A DNA stretch of 64,000 nt from Tubulanus polymorphus (Eukaryota > Nemertea > Palaeonemertea > Tubulaniformes > Tubulanidae). This document shows positions 22,901 to 34,900 of this stretch, piece after piece. Numbering within the stretch: position 1 is the stretch's first letter; each line of letters starts with the position of its first letter. The notes under the pieces are model-generated. The model ran no database searches. It was not told the origin of the DNA and worked only from the letters and a program-made list of their open reading frames with translations. Both the position numbers and the translations under genes were made by a program. Location: contig NC_134028.1 of the NCBI RefSeq assembly GCF_964204645.1, positions 26,324,153-26,388,152 on the forward strand, written 5' to 3'.

Positions 22901-25900
22901 TGATAGATAGTGATAATATGATACATCCCTCTAGGGGGGAGGGGGAGGGGGAGTAGGGGAGCTCAACCAGAGGTTAACCAGTCCATTTGAATAGAGGAAG
23001 TGCCAGCTAATTTTAGACGCCCAAACAGGCAGGTCCGCTGGAACTTGAAATAAGGGAAAGGGTTAGGGAGAGCTTGAGGTAGGGAAAGATATGGAAGCCC
23101 GTTGATGACATACGAGATCATTGTTTATATCCAAGGCATAAATACAAATAATTTGAACTCAGAGTTCAGTACTACTCAAAGTACTCCTTCCTGTGTTATC
23201 AATATCTGAGAAGTGTTGATGTTTAACCTCTAACTAAATTTTGAGTAACTGACTCCTGACCAGGGGTGAATCCAGCCATGAACAGCCACAAGCGGGGTCC
23301 CACAGATAAATTTGAAGGAATACACCCTAAAAGATGTCAATGCTGAGAGGATGAGAGTGTCAAATTCACAGGTTTTAACAATCTATGTCTTGACGAAAAG
23401 GGCTATGGGGAGACAGGGGTCGGGACCCATGAGACCACTCCCTAAATGTATCTCTGCTGACCTCACATCATACGAGGCAATTATATAACTAGAAATAATG
23501 TGAACTTTAAGAGAGTTCAATACTGAAAGAGACCCACCCTGTATACTATAAATAACTAAAAGGTGTTGACATCTTGATCTCAATTAAACCTATGAGACTA
23601 ACAAATATTAGATAGTAATGTAACAACACACAGCAGTCGAACTCCAACCGGAGCTCGGAGGTGGATACTTACGTATAATTGGTGTTCTCCATGATGTCGT
23701 CGGAGTAGGCTTTACTGAGTCGGAAATCGTGACCGAATAACTCGCGACTATCTAGCGAGTTTAATTTCTGTAAACAGTCGTCGTAGCCCATGTCTTTGAA
23801 GTCGCCGTGACTAGATGAGATTTTACCGTTCATTAAATACTCCAATACACCTATATATAACAAACAGTAACAGAAATTAAACATCGGTGAAATGCTCCGA
23901 ATCCGTGTTGTAAACCCAATACAAAGCACAAGAGCAGTTTGAAATGTTTCTTCGAGCTAATATCTATTTCGTCAACTTCAAGAATACAGAATATTGCCTT
24001 AACGTTGAAACATTGACTCTTTTCATTCAGTTTGATAAAATGAAAATATATTCATACACGGACAGGGTTAACTAGAGGCCCATGGGCAGTGTATACGATC
24101 TCAGCAATAGCTATGGGCAGAGCATAAGTTCGCAATGTGGTCCATGGGCAGTGTTCGATCTCAACGAGGCCCATGGGCCACGTAAGATATCTGCGACCGA
24201 GGCCCGTGTAAAATCTCAGGGAGGCCCATGGGCTGTGTAAGATCTCAGAAAGACTATGGCCGCGTCAGATCCAATTGTCAGAATCGAAATGTATCTGAAT
24301 CGCATCATATTCAGTTTAAATAAATTTGTAAAATTGTCTCATAAATATAAAAGATAGTTGAAATGAAAGATAGCGTCGTGAAGAAGGTTAGTTAACTATA
24401 CCTGAATTGGGCAATGAGTTGAGATCACCACATAAAACAAGAGGGATGGAATTGACGTTATCAGCCGATGACGGTGATGCCGAACCGGTTGCTGCTGCTG
24501 CTGTTTTATTGTGCTCTTCGATGATGTTCTTCATCTCGGACATCAGCATCATCGTTTGTATGAGTTTAACATCGCTGTATTCGGGATCCCAGTGAACGTG
24601 AGCAGTTACGACTAACAGAGGTTGACGGATCTCGTTCTCGGGCGGGAGTCCTACCAAAAAATAAACCATTAAACATTGTTACATCGATTGAATTTATATG
24701 ATATAAAGTCCCTCGCTTCGAGTAAAGATTTTCAATTTGTTTTTACCCCGACTATTCCCTGATAATACACGTTGATTTCCCTGACTTGATCTGCACAGAA
24801 TCTAATCAATTAACATAGATGAAAACTCTTTGATTTTACTCGAGATCTAAACATATTTTCCAGACTTATCCCTTGATTTTGATCTTTTTTTTTTAAACGA
24901 AATTCCCCGGCTAAGAAAAGATAATACCCCGACTTTTCTTGATTTACAGGTAAGTGGCGCCACCCTGTGAAATTTAGAACTATGCCGAGTCAAATCTCTA
25001 CCAAAAACAGTGAAACTCTGTCCTGTAAATCTATAGTACGATAAATAGTGAACCTCGGGATATTTCCATTATCGCAAAACCATCCGATAATAACTGATAG
25101 TAATTTTAGACGTTCAGCAATTTTTATGAAATATTGATGACGTACAGAGTACTATACACATATACTATACACGAAACAGCGAGAGTAGCCGGTCCTCGAC
25201 TCGTATCCGCTGCTGATACAACTCAATACTCGTCGATATGACATTCCCAGATATTTTTGTCGTCGTCATCATCTCTGTAAAACATGTCGATAACTCATCT
25301 GCCCATCCTCTATTCATAATGTAACAGTTTCATCAGTTATAACTGTATCGGTTTCGAATGCGATACGTACCGTCATTAAACCCTCCTCCCCACCAGCCCG
25401 TCCCCCCTCCCAACCAGCCCGTCCCCCTCCCCACCAGCCCCTCCCCCCTCCCCCCACCAGCCCGTCCCCCCTCCCCACCAGCCCCTCCCAACCAGCCCGT
25501 CCCCCCTCCCCCACCAGCCCGTCCACCCTCCCCCACCAGCCCGCATAAAAAATCTTCATTCGTCTGGAATCGAAACATTTCCTTTATATCTACGTCAAAT
25601 TAAATGATATTTCTGTGTATAGGAAACTGAGAGGGCAGTTGAGTTTAACAGAGTAGAATATCTTATTCCGCAAACATTTGTGTTTTGTTGATGAATGCAA
25701 CAATTCGGGCGAACTTCCAATTTTCGTAGCGAGTCGACTCGTGGTCGCAGTTAATAATCGAGTGAACCTTACACATTTCGCAGTGTCGGCCATCTTTGAA
25801 CTAATTCTGAACATCACGTGGTAGACTATTTCCGGACTATAGTTCCGTCTAACTGATATTGGGTTTCACATAGTTCGCAAATAGTCACTTAAAACTACGA

Positions 25901-28900
25901 AAACCGAACTTCACCGTAGCGAAAGCCGATGAAGAAACACTCACCGTGGTCAAATACACCCTCTTTAGTTTCTAGTATAGCTGCCAATCCAATATTATCC
26001 TTAGTGGTGACCCTGTTGATCATACCATGTGACCCCTCAGCAGACGCCATTGCTAACTGATTGAATTCCATCAAGTGTTCTTTCACCAATGAAAATCTAT
26101 AATTCAAAATATTGACATTAGTTCATCTACCGGGTATATTTCAAGATTCAGTTGCGTGGTAAAGGCTAGACACATTTTGGTTCTGTAGCCAATCTAGAAA
26201 ATTTTTAGACCAGCCTAAACTGATTTCAGCCCTATGCCAATCTAACAACCTAGGACCAGTCTAACATTATGGTTCTAAAGCCAACCTAAAATCTTAAACA
26301 AGTCTAAGCTCATTTGGTTCTATATCCAAACTAAAAACTTGACACCAATCTAAGCTCCTATTGTAGCAATGTTAGATTATTAGTCTAAGCTCATTTTGCG
26401 TTTCAATCCAAATTCAACAACTAAAGAACCAGTCTAAGCGGCAGGAAGGGGGATAATTAGTGTCACACGAGTGGTTTAATCAATTTAAATCAATAATCAG
26501 TTAACTACCGTGCGATGATTAGAACCTAAAAATACGTGATTCCTTAATTAATTCTATTGATCATCGAGGAGAGGAGAGGAGAGAGGAGAGAGAGAGGAGA
26601 GAGCAGAGAATGCGGGAGCGGGAGTTGAAATCTTGTTTTATGGTAATTAAACTCTTGATGCTCATCAGTTAAACACGACATATAGAATTAACCGCGCGGA
26701 GAGAGAATTAACTCGATGTTTCGGCAGACGCTTGACAATCGTGGCTGTCATTACCAGAAAATCCTCTTCTCGTTCGTTATTCCGCGAAAAACGGCTTACG
26801 ACGATAACTTCTCAAAATCGATCTAACCTCGTTTGGAAGTTTAATCAATTCGAGCATCAAAAATCAAATCAGATCTCGACGCGTTTAAATTTGAATTCGA
26901 ATTGACAAATTAGACCCTCGGGATCGGTTTATATACCGACATGGCATCGGATTCTTAATTCCTAAAATGTTTGATTAGTTTTCACATTTCGTGTGTGAAC
27001 CCCAATCAAACATTTTAGGAATTAATCATTTAGGACTGAAACAGGATTCGGAATGTTGAATGTTTATGAATTCAGTAGGCATCACATTCTAACCCCTAAG
27101 ACATAAGCATCCTTGTAAATAAAAAGAACCAAAATGAGCTTGGACTGGTCTTAAGTTGTTAGACTGGTCTTAAGTTGTTAGATCGGTTATAGAACCAAAA
27201 TGAGCTTGGACTGGTCTTAAGTTGTTAGACTGGTCTTAAGTTGTTAGACAGGTCTTAAGTTGTTAGACTGGTCTTAAGTTGTTAGACTGGTCTTAAGTTG
27301 TTAGATGGGTTATAAAACCAAAATGAGCTTGGACTGGTCTTGAGTTGTTAGACTGGTCTTGAGTTGTTAGACTGGTCTTAAGTTGTTAGATCGGTTATAG
27401 AACCAAAATGAGCTTGGACTGGTCTTAAGTTGTTAGACTGGTCTTAACTTGTTAGATCGGTTATAGAACCAAAATGAGCTTGGACTGGTCTTAAGTTGTT
27501 AGACTGGTCTTAAGTTGTTAGACTGGTCTTAACTTGTTAGACTGGTCTTAAGTTGTTAGATTGGTTATAAAACCAAAGTGAGTTTAAACTGGTATTAAGT
27601 TGTTAGATCAGTTATAAAACCAAAGTGAGTTTAAACTGGTATTAAGTTGTTCGATTGTTTAAAGTAGGGGTTTGATAACTTACTTTGACGTACGGAAGAA
27701 TATTGCGCAACCATCGACGTGTTTCCTTTCACTTTCACTCATCGTCCGCGCTCGTGACTTCGGAGAGAAAATACCGTCGTATCCGTCGTGTTTCAATTCC
27801 GGCAGAAAGAAATTATAAAACTGATCGGTTTCCACCTCCTGCAAATATAATCAATAAATTGGATAAATAATGAATAAAACGTCCCCCGGTTAAAGTGGGA
27901 TGGCTCCATATTTATACCGCACTCGAGAGCAATCTTCCCATAGACAAATTACGAATGAAGTGAACAGCTAAACAACACTTGAAAATATAACATCATCGAG
28001 AAAATTCAATTATGAACTATTTTCATTTTTATCATTATTATTATTATCATTACTATTATTATCACTAATAATAGTTTCAATCATAAAATGACAGAAAATT
28101 GAATAGAAATGACAGGCGAAAATAGAAATTACAATCGAAGTAGATCAATATCAATCTCGTCCAATACGTCGGTCCAATACGTCGCTGAACGTTGAAAATA
28201 TCAACCTCAACTAAAAACGTTTTTTAATTAAAACATAATAACAACAGATGGCCGAGATATCAATTCACGGGAATGAACAATTTCTGACGACAGCTGCGTC
28301 CTCGATATTTGATACATGTTTTTAGAATCGTTGAAGGTTACTTTCGTCGTCGTATCGAGGGGGATTTCTTTTCTCGTAGAAATATCGCGTTCCAAACTTT
28401 TTCAAAACTACTATTGATTTTTGCGGTCGTATATAAAATGATATGTGTACAGTTTATGCGATGATGTTACAGTAGATGTGACTGAGTTATTGAATACTTA
28501 CACCACACGGTTTCTGCTTGAATTCACTATTGATTATCCATTGATTTATTGATTTATCTACGAACAGCCGGTGCCTGCACGCTTGTTTACGGACATGTCG
28601 TAGTTTTGAGAAGAATAATAAGGTACCAGTAACGACGACCACCGATAGCGATCGATGCTTGATCCGATGTTTCTCTTTAATTCATTATTCTTAAAAAGTG
28701 TATGATAGGGGAAGGGAAGCAGACACCGAGGAGGACAGGAGGCAGGAACAGATTATCAGATTGATGACAATCAGTGGAGTGACAATCAAAGAAATGATCG
28801 GCGACGATCAGAGAAATGATCGGTGACAATCAAAGAAATGATCAGTGACAATCAGAGAAATGCTCAGTCACAATCAAAGAAATGATCGGTGACGATCAGA

Positions 28901-31900
28901 GAAATGATCGGTGACAATCAGAGAAATGATCGGTGACAATCCCATGGTCACGCAGCCAGTCAAACGATGTTATGACAGTTTTATAAATTGCGACATGTAA
29001 TTCTAACTGGAAACCAATTTCGACGAGAGGGAAATTGCATCCGCTCGTCGTAGAACCCGAGCAGACGTGTCGTAGAACCCGAGCAGACGACTATTCAACG
29101 TTCATAAACGGGTCGAGGGTCACTTTATAGTTTTCTTTCGTTTTTTTTCTTGCAGCGCGGGGCTGCGCGGGGAGAGGGGCAGACGGCATAGAAATCGAAA
29201 TATTTCACACAACGAGACGCCGTGTTGATTTATTGTCAGAAATAACGTTAGATTATTGGTTCTCAGCGGCGTCCCTCAACGCTCATTCAATTAACCACTT
29301 CACTGACTGAAAGTCTTTACTTTCAGACGTCGTCGTCCTAGGTCTTCACCGGTCAGGTCAGATCGACGACGTATGACAGACGTATTATTGACACTCCGTG
29401 TAAAACCATCGGCGTAATTCATTACTGGAAATATTTATGCAAAAATAAAACGAACTCAGGAGATAACGATTTATCAGATATGTTTAGAATTTCGAACCAG
29501 ATGTTCAAACTATCGATAACATCGAGTGAGTTCCATTTAGGATAGCAGAAAATGGTCAATTCAGCGACATAAACTACACTCGTATCCCACTCTCCCGCTG
29601 AGACGGCCACTTCTATTTGATTTATTTTTTCCCCGACTATGCCCTGACTATTCACAGCTCACATGGTGTTCCCTGACTTCATCTACTAAAAATTCAATCG
29701 ATGAACACCAGTCAAATACGTAAAACATGGACAGAAACTGTTTGATTTTATGCTGCGAATTTCAACAAATTTCCCTGGATTTTCGACGTATTCGCAAATT
29801 TTTGTACATATCTTCAAAAACACGATACATATTATATGTGTCACCAGAATAACGCTGCTCGATGATGGTTGGACGTTACCATGACAACTCGATTACTACG
29901 GCAACATCTGCAGCAGCCCTAGCATCCACCCACGCGTGGTATCACGCACACACACACAGGCAGCCGGGCGCCGTACGAGGAGGCTTAGTTATTTCGTCTT
30001 TGTCGGGACTGAAATGCGAAATTGAATACTCGCGCAAAGGAAAAAAATACAGAGATAGTATGAACACAAGAGGATTGAAATTAATCGCATTGACGACAGA
30101 TTCATCAAACGTATCTCGCTATACGGATTCCTAGTGTAGCCTTGTCACAATTATACGAAGAACCATCATAATAGAGTGAAAATGAATTGATGATCCAGGA
30201 GGGCTGATCCAGGGAGCTGATCCAGGGGGGCTGATCCAGGGGTAGGAGCTGATCCAGGGGGGGGGGGGCTGATCCAGGAGCTGATCCAGAGAGCTGATCC
30301 AGGGGTAGGAGCTGATCCAGGGGGGGGGGGGCTGATCCAGGGGGGCTGATCCAGGGGTAGGTGCTGATCCAGGGGGGGGGGGGGGGGCTGATCCAGGGAG
30401 CTGATCCAGGGGGGCTGATCCAGGGAGCTGATCCGGGGGGATCCAGGGAGCTGATCCGGAGGGGGAGGGGGAGGGGGGGTGATCCAGGGAGCTGATCCAG
30501 TGGAGCTGATCCAGGGGGGCTGATCCAGGGAGCTGATCCAGGGGGGCTGATCCAGGGAGCTGATCCAGGGAGCTGATCCAGGGGGGCTGATCCAGGGGTA
30601 GGAGCTGATCCAGGGGGGGGGGGGCTGATCCAGGAGCTGATCCAGAGAGCTGATCCAGGGGTAGGAGCTGATCCAGGGGGGGGGGGGCTGATCCAGGGGG
30701 GCTGATCCAGGGGTAGGTGCTGATCCAGGGGGGGGGGGGCTGATCCAGGGAGCTGATCCAGGGGGGGGCTGATCCAGGGAGCTGATCCGGGGGGATCCAG
30801 GGAGCTGATCCAGGGGAGCTGATCCAGGGGGGCTGATCCAGGGAGCTGATCCAGGGGGGCTGATCCAGGGACCTGATCCAGGGAGCTGATCCAGGGAGCT
30901 GATCCAGGGAGCTGATCCAGGGGGGCTGATCCAAGGGGGCCTAAAATCCTGGTTCTGCCCCTGCCTAACACTTATATATCAAATTATTAATACCACATCG
31001 ATCATTCGCGTGATAAAACTTGTGCATTAAAAAAGCTGCTGCAACGCTTCGATAACTTTGACCGTAAACCAAACTACTCAACTTCATTACATGAATAATT
31101 TAATCGCATTCAACTTCAAACGATTCAATCGACGATTATAATAACATTTCTATCTAATTGCCTGAATGAAACATTTCAAACGCTCGTAATTTGTATTTCG
31201 TGTCGACACGTGCGCAAAGTATGTTGTCAACTGTGCTGTAACGAGGAGAGGAGAGGAGAGGAGAGGAGAGGAGAGGAGAGGAGAGGAGAGAGAGTGAGAG
31301 AGAGGAGAGAGGAGAGAGAGAGGAGAGAGAGGAGAGGGGGAGAGGGGAGAGAGGGGGAGAGAGAGCGGGGGTGTAGTATTCTGTTACTCAGCTGTACGAC
31401 AGCAATTCTTAAGACGACGACGGTATTTTCTTTCAAGAACTCTCGAGCAAATTCACAAACGTTTCGAATTCTTTGAAGATTTCGCGTGAAAACAGGATAA
31501 AAACTGAAAGCGGCGTCGCACTTGCTACATTCAATCTGTCACTATCATTATACCGGATATTCAAAACCATTTCTGATTGACATCGGCGGAAACCGAATTC
31601 TTAATGTCGACTCTTATTCATTAAATTCTATTTCAATCGTGGGTATTTCTCCTATTAAATTATCAGCATCAGTTATCAGGTATTCTATTATCTCCGCTAG
31701 AAGATTCAGCAGAGATGATAGAATCAGTTATGATACAGTAATATCTCTCCTCACATTAATAGTAACTATCTCGATCTTAGGATAATAGTAAAATCTGTAT
31801 GACGACATACAGCGGTATCTCTTTTGAGATTCAGCAATATCTCAGTATGACTCGAGATTCAGGAATATTTCGGTATGACTCGAGATTCAGGAATATCTCA

Positions 31901-34900
31901 GTACGACTCGAGATTCAGGAATATCTCAGTACGACTCGAGATTCAGGAATATCTCAGTACGACTCAAGATACAGGAATATCTCTGTATCACTTGAGATAC
32001 AGGTTGTATCTCTTTAAGATATGAAAGTATCTCAGTATCTAATCGAGATACAGTATTTCCACATCTCGATATATAGGAGATAGATATCTGTCTTACCTGT
32101 AAACTGATGATGTCGGCGCTGTAATGACGGATCTCTTCGATGATGAATTTTTTCCGGTATTCCCAGGCGAGCGCCCACGACGGGCAGTATCCGTACTGCT
32201 GCCGGGTACAGTATTTATCACATAGGACATTGTAACACATCACCGTATATACAGCTACAAATAAACAAGTTTTACAGGAATACATGAGATCATTCTTTAA
32301 GAATGGCGACCATATTGGATTTTTCAATAATTGTCAAACTTGTGGGGTGTTTAACCTTTTCAGTCCGTCTACACTGCAGTGCGGTGTATAAATCTGTGGA
32401 GGACTTAGCTAGTACACCGCATAGCAGTGCATTGGTGTAATTAGTAATCACTATAGAAAGATGGCAGCAGCACCTGTCAGATATAGTGAAATATCAGTAA
32501 CTAACGATACACCGTGTTGCGGTGTAAGCAGTAAGCCTGTTATTCAACATGCGCCGGGGTTGGAATTCTTAGAAATTTCCAAATAATCACCAGCACTTTC
32601 GTGTTTTAATTAGTCAGCTCTGAAAGGGTTAAATATACTGAATGTATTGCTATTAGTCTAAATTGGTTTCTATATTAAACACATTTGAAATATGAACCAA
32701 TCACTTATATCCCATTCTTAGATAATAAACCAATCAGAAAATGTCAAATGTCATTTCTGGTTAACCTATATTCATTATATATCATTATTAAGTCAGATTT
32801 CATCTCGGTAAATTCTCAAAATAAAGTCCTAATATTGATACCGAAATATTAATAATGTCTGGAGGTTGAGCTATTTTTAAATGTTAATAAATGTGAAAAC
32901 ATTTCAGCGATTTATCTTCATCATTGTATCATATGACGATGAACATGAACACGAACCGTTCTTTTATACGGCGATAAATGTCAAAACACGACCAGTAAAC
33001 CAAACTTTAGTTTTCGGTTCTTCAACAAATGAACTACAATCTCACTAAAGATCGCCATCACCAAGTAGAGCGATTTTAAAAACTTCTGATTAATTACGAA
33101 ACACTTTTTGATCAACAACAAAGTTAAATGTCACAGACGAAATGGGAGATTTTTCAAGACAAAATGTTACACGTTACACGAGGAAGTGAAGTTCAACAGG
33201 GTTCATTATGGATACAACGCTGATCCAAATTCACTGCTCTATTTACTGTATGTGCTTGAGAAAGCTAAACAAGTCATGGGCAGACAACACTTTTTAAACT
33301 CCGAAATTACCGCCATCCCAATGCATTTTGAATATGTTGTTATCTGGGGTAAATAGCTAAATTTAATCAAGGCAAATCTTTGAATTTTGACCCGGTTCCT
33401 CGTTATCTTCAAGGTTTTATCGCTCAAAAACAGTTTTGAGGCCTAATTCTACCGCTAGGTGGCAAACTGGGCTTTTTTTTCGCACTGCACGACTAGACCC
33501 CCGTACTCACATTGTACCCAAGTTTTGTCAAGAATGACCAGCTATTAATGAAGCTAAGTAGCTAAGTGGTTCCACATGATCAAATTGGCCACAAGAAAAA
33601 TGGCACAGGAGTTAATGAAGAGGTTTGAACGCCTTGAAAAAGACCTTGAAAAAATTTTCACGCTTTTAATGCTCGTAATGAAAGGTATATATATATATAT
33701 ATATACCTGCGGTTTGATTTCTATCCGGATGCTGCAGTGGAACCCACGGGCGTTGAGATGGTTGACTCGCCGTGACTGTAACAAAAATAGAGAAATAATA
33801 AAAATACAAAACATACAAAATTCATTAAATAAAATCATTGATGACGCGGCGAACGCTCCCGAAACAACCATCAAACGTGTTTTACAACGTCGACATTGAA
33901 TGTTCATTTACAAAACGTAAATTTAGCCGAAAAACATCGATTTGCAAAAAGCATTCAATCCGCCAAAATAAAAAGGGCAAGATTTCTTTCTTTGTCAGCA
34001 GCGGAGGCAGTAATAATCATAAAAACAGCTACAAGAATAATATTATTTTATATGTCACAGCGGTCTCCTTCATAGCAATAATAACAATAATCATACAGCG
34101 CAGAGTTCTCTCAGATTCACAGATAATAACGCTGACTTCTGACACTATTAATTACACCGAAATTAACCCTTCGCTAACCGTGACATTTACAATAAGATGG
34201 ATCAAACAGGCAGTAAAACAACAGTTATAGCTATATATACACGCGGTTCCTACGATTCCCCGAGGCACTGTCTTTTGCATAGATTTAAGACCTGTGTTAA
34301 ACCATTTTTGGACTACATACTAACTTGTGAAGGAAATTCCTAGGTCACACAAGCGGCCTCCTTCAAAAGGATATCGAAATCTTATGACTATATGATAAAT
34401 TTGCTTTAAAAAAGTTTCGTCTGAGGCCAAATCTGCGACTTGAATTGATAAGTATTTCAAAATTTGAGAAAAGGGCAGATTCTACAGCAGTGTGTCTGTA
34501 CGTTATTGAAAGGAAAGTAACTGCGGCAAGTGATGATGTGAGGTATATATTTGTATGATAGCGGTGAATTCATTGAATATTCAAACAGTCTCCCAATGAG
34601 ACTTCATAACATCATACTTGACATGCCTGTCATGATCTACTGGTTAAATTGAAAATAGACCAGGAGAGAAGAGAGAGGAGAGAGGAGAGAAGAGAGAGGA
34701 GAGTGAGGAGAGAGGAGTGAGGAGAGAGGAGAGAGAGAGGGGAGAGGAGAGAAGAGAGAGGAGTGAGAGAGGAGTGAGGAGAGGAGAGGAGAGAGAGGAG
34801 TGAGGAGAGAGGAGAGAGGAGTGAGGAGAGAGGAGAGGAGAGAGAGGAGTGAGGAGAGAGGAGAGAGGAGTGAGGAGAGAGGAGAGAAGAGAGAGGAGTG

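Larger units (their letters stand above)
19960..23672 (-). other. CNOT6 intron 9
   Basis: Holds the CCCTGTATC minisatellite (20.3-20.7 kb), a possible remnant of the CAGGG MITE family near 20.07-20.16 kb, piggyBac-like MITE copies (22.1-22.6 kb) and a G-rich run near 22935. No gene seen. Confidence 0.8.
26097..27683 (-). other. CNOT6 intron 6 with long inverted repeat
   Basis: Carries two oppositely oriented blocks of one repeat family (26166-26440 and 27126-27655) and, between them, a 22-bp perfect hairpin. A GA-rich run lies near 26570-26610. No gene seen. Confidence 0.8.
27839..32096 (-). other. CNOT6 intron 5 with several minisatellites
   Basis: Contains four tandem arrays (28.76, 30.19, 31.24 and 31.82 kb) and a CAGGG-family MITE fragment (29.63 kb). 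The rest is AT-rich with no exon-like segment that I could place. Confidence 0.75.

Noticed and set aside
30105-30971. 267- and 288-residue minus-strand frames rich in GSAPLDQLP
   Set aside because: Stop-free minisatellite translation; two frames are open at once, which is not expected of a gene.
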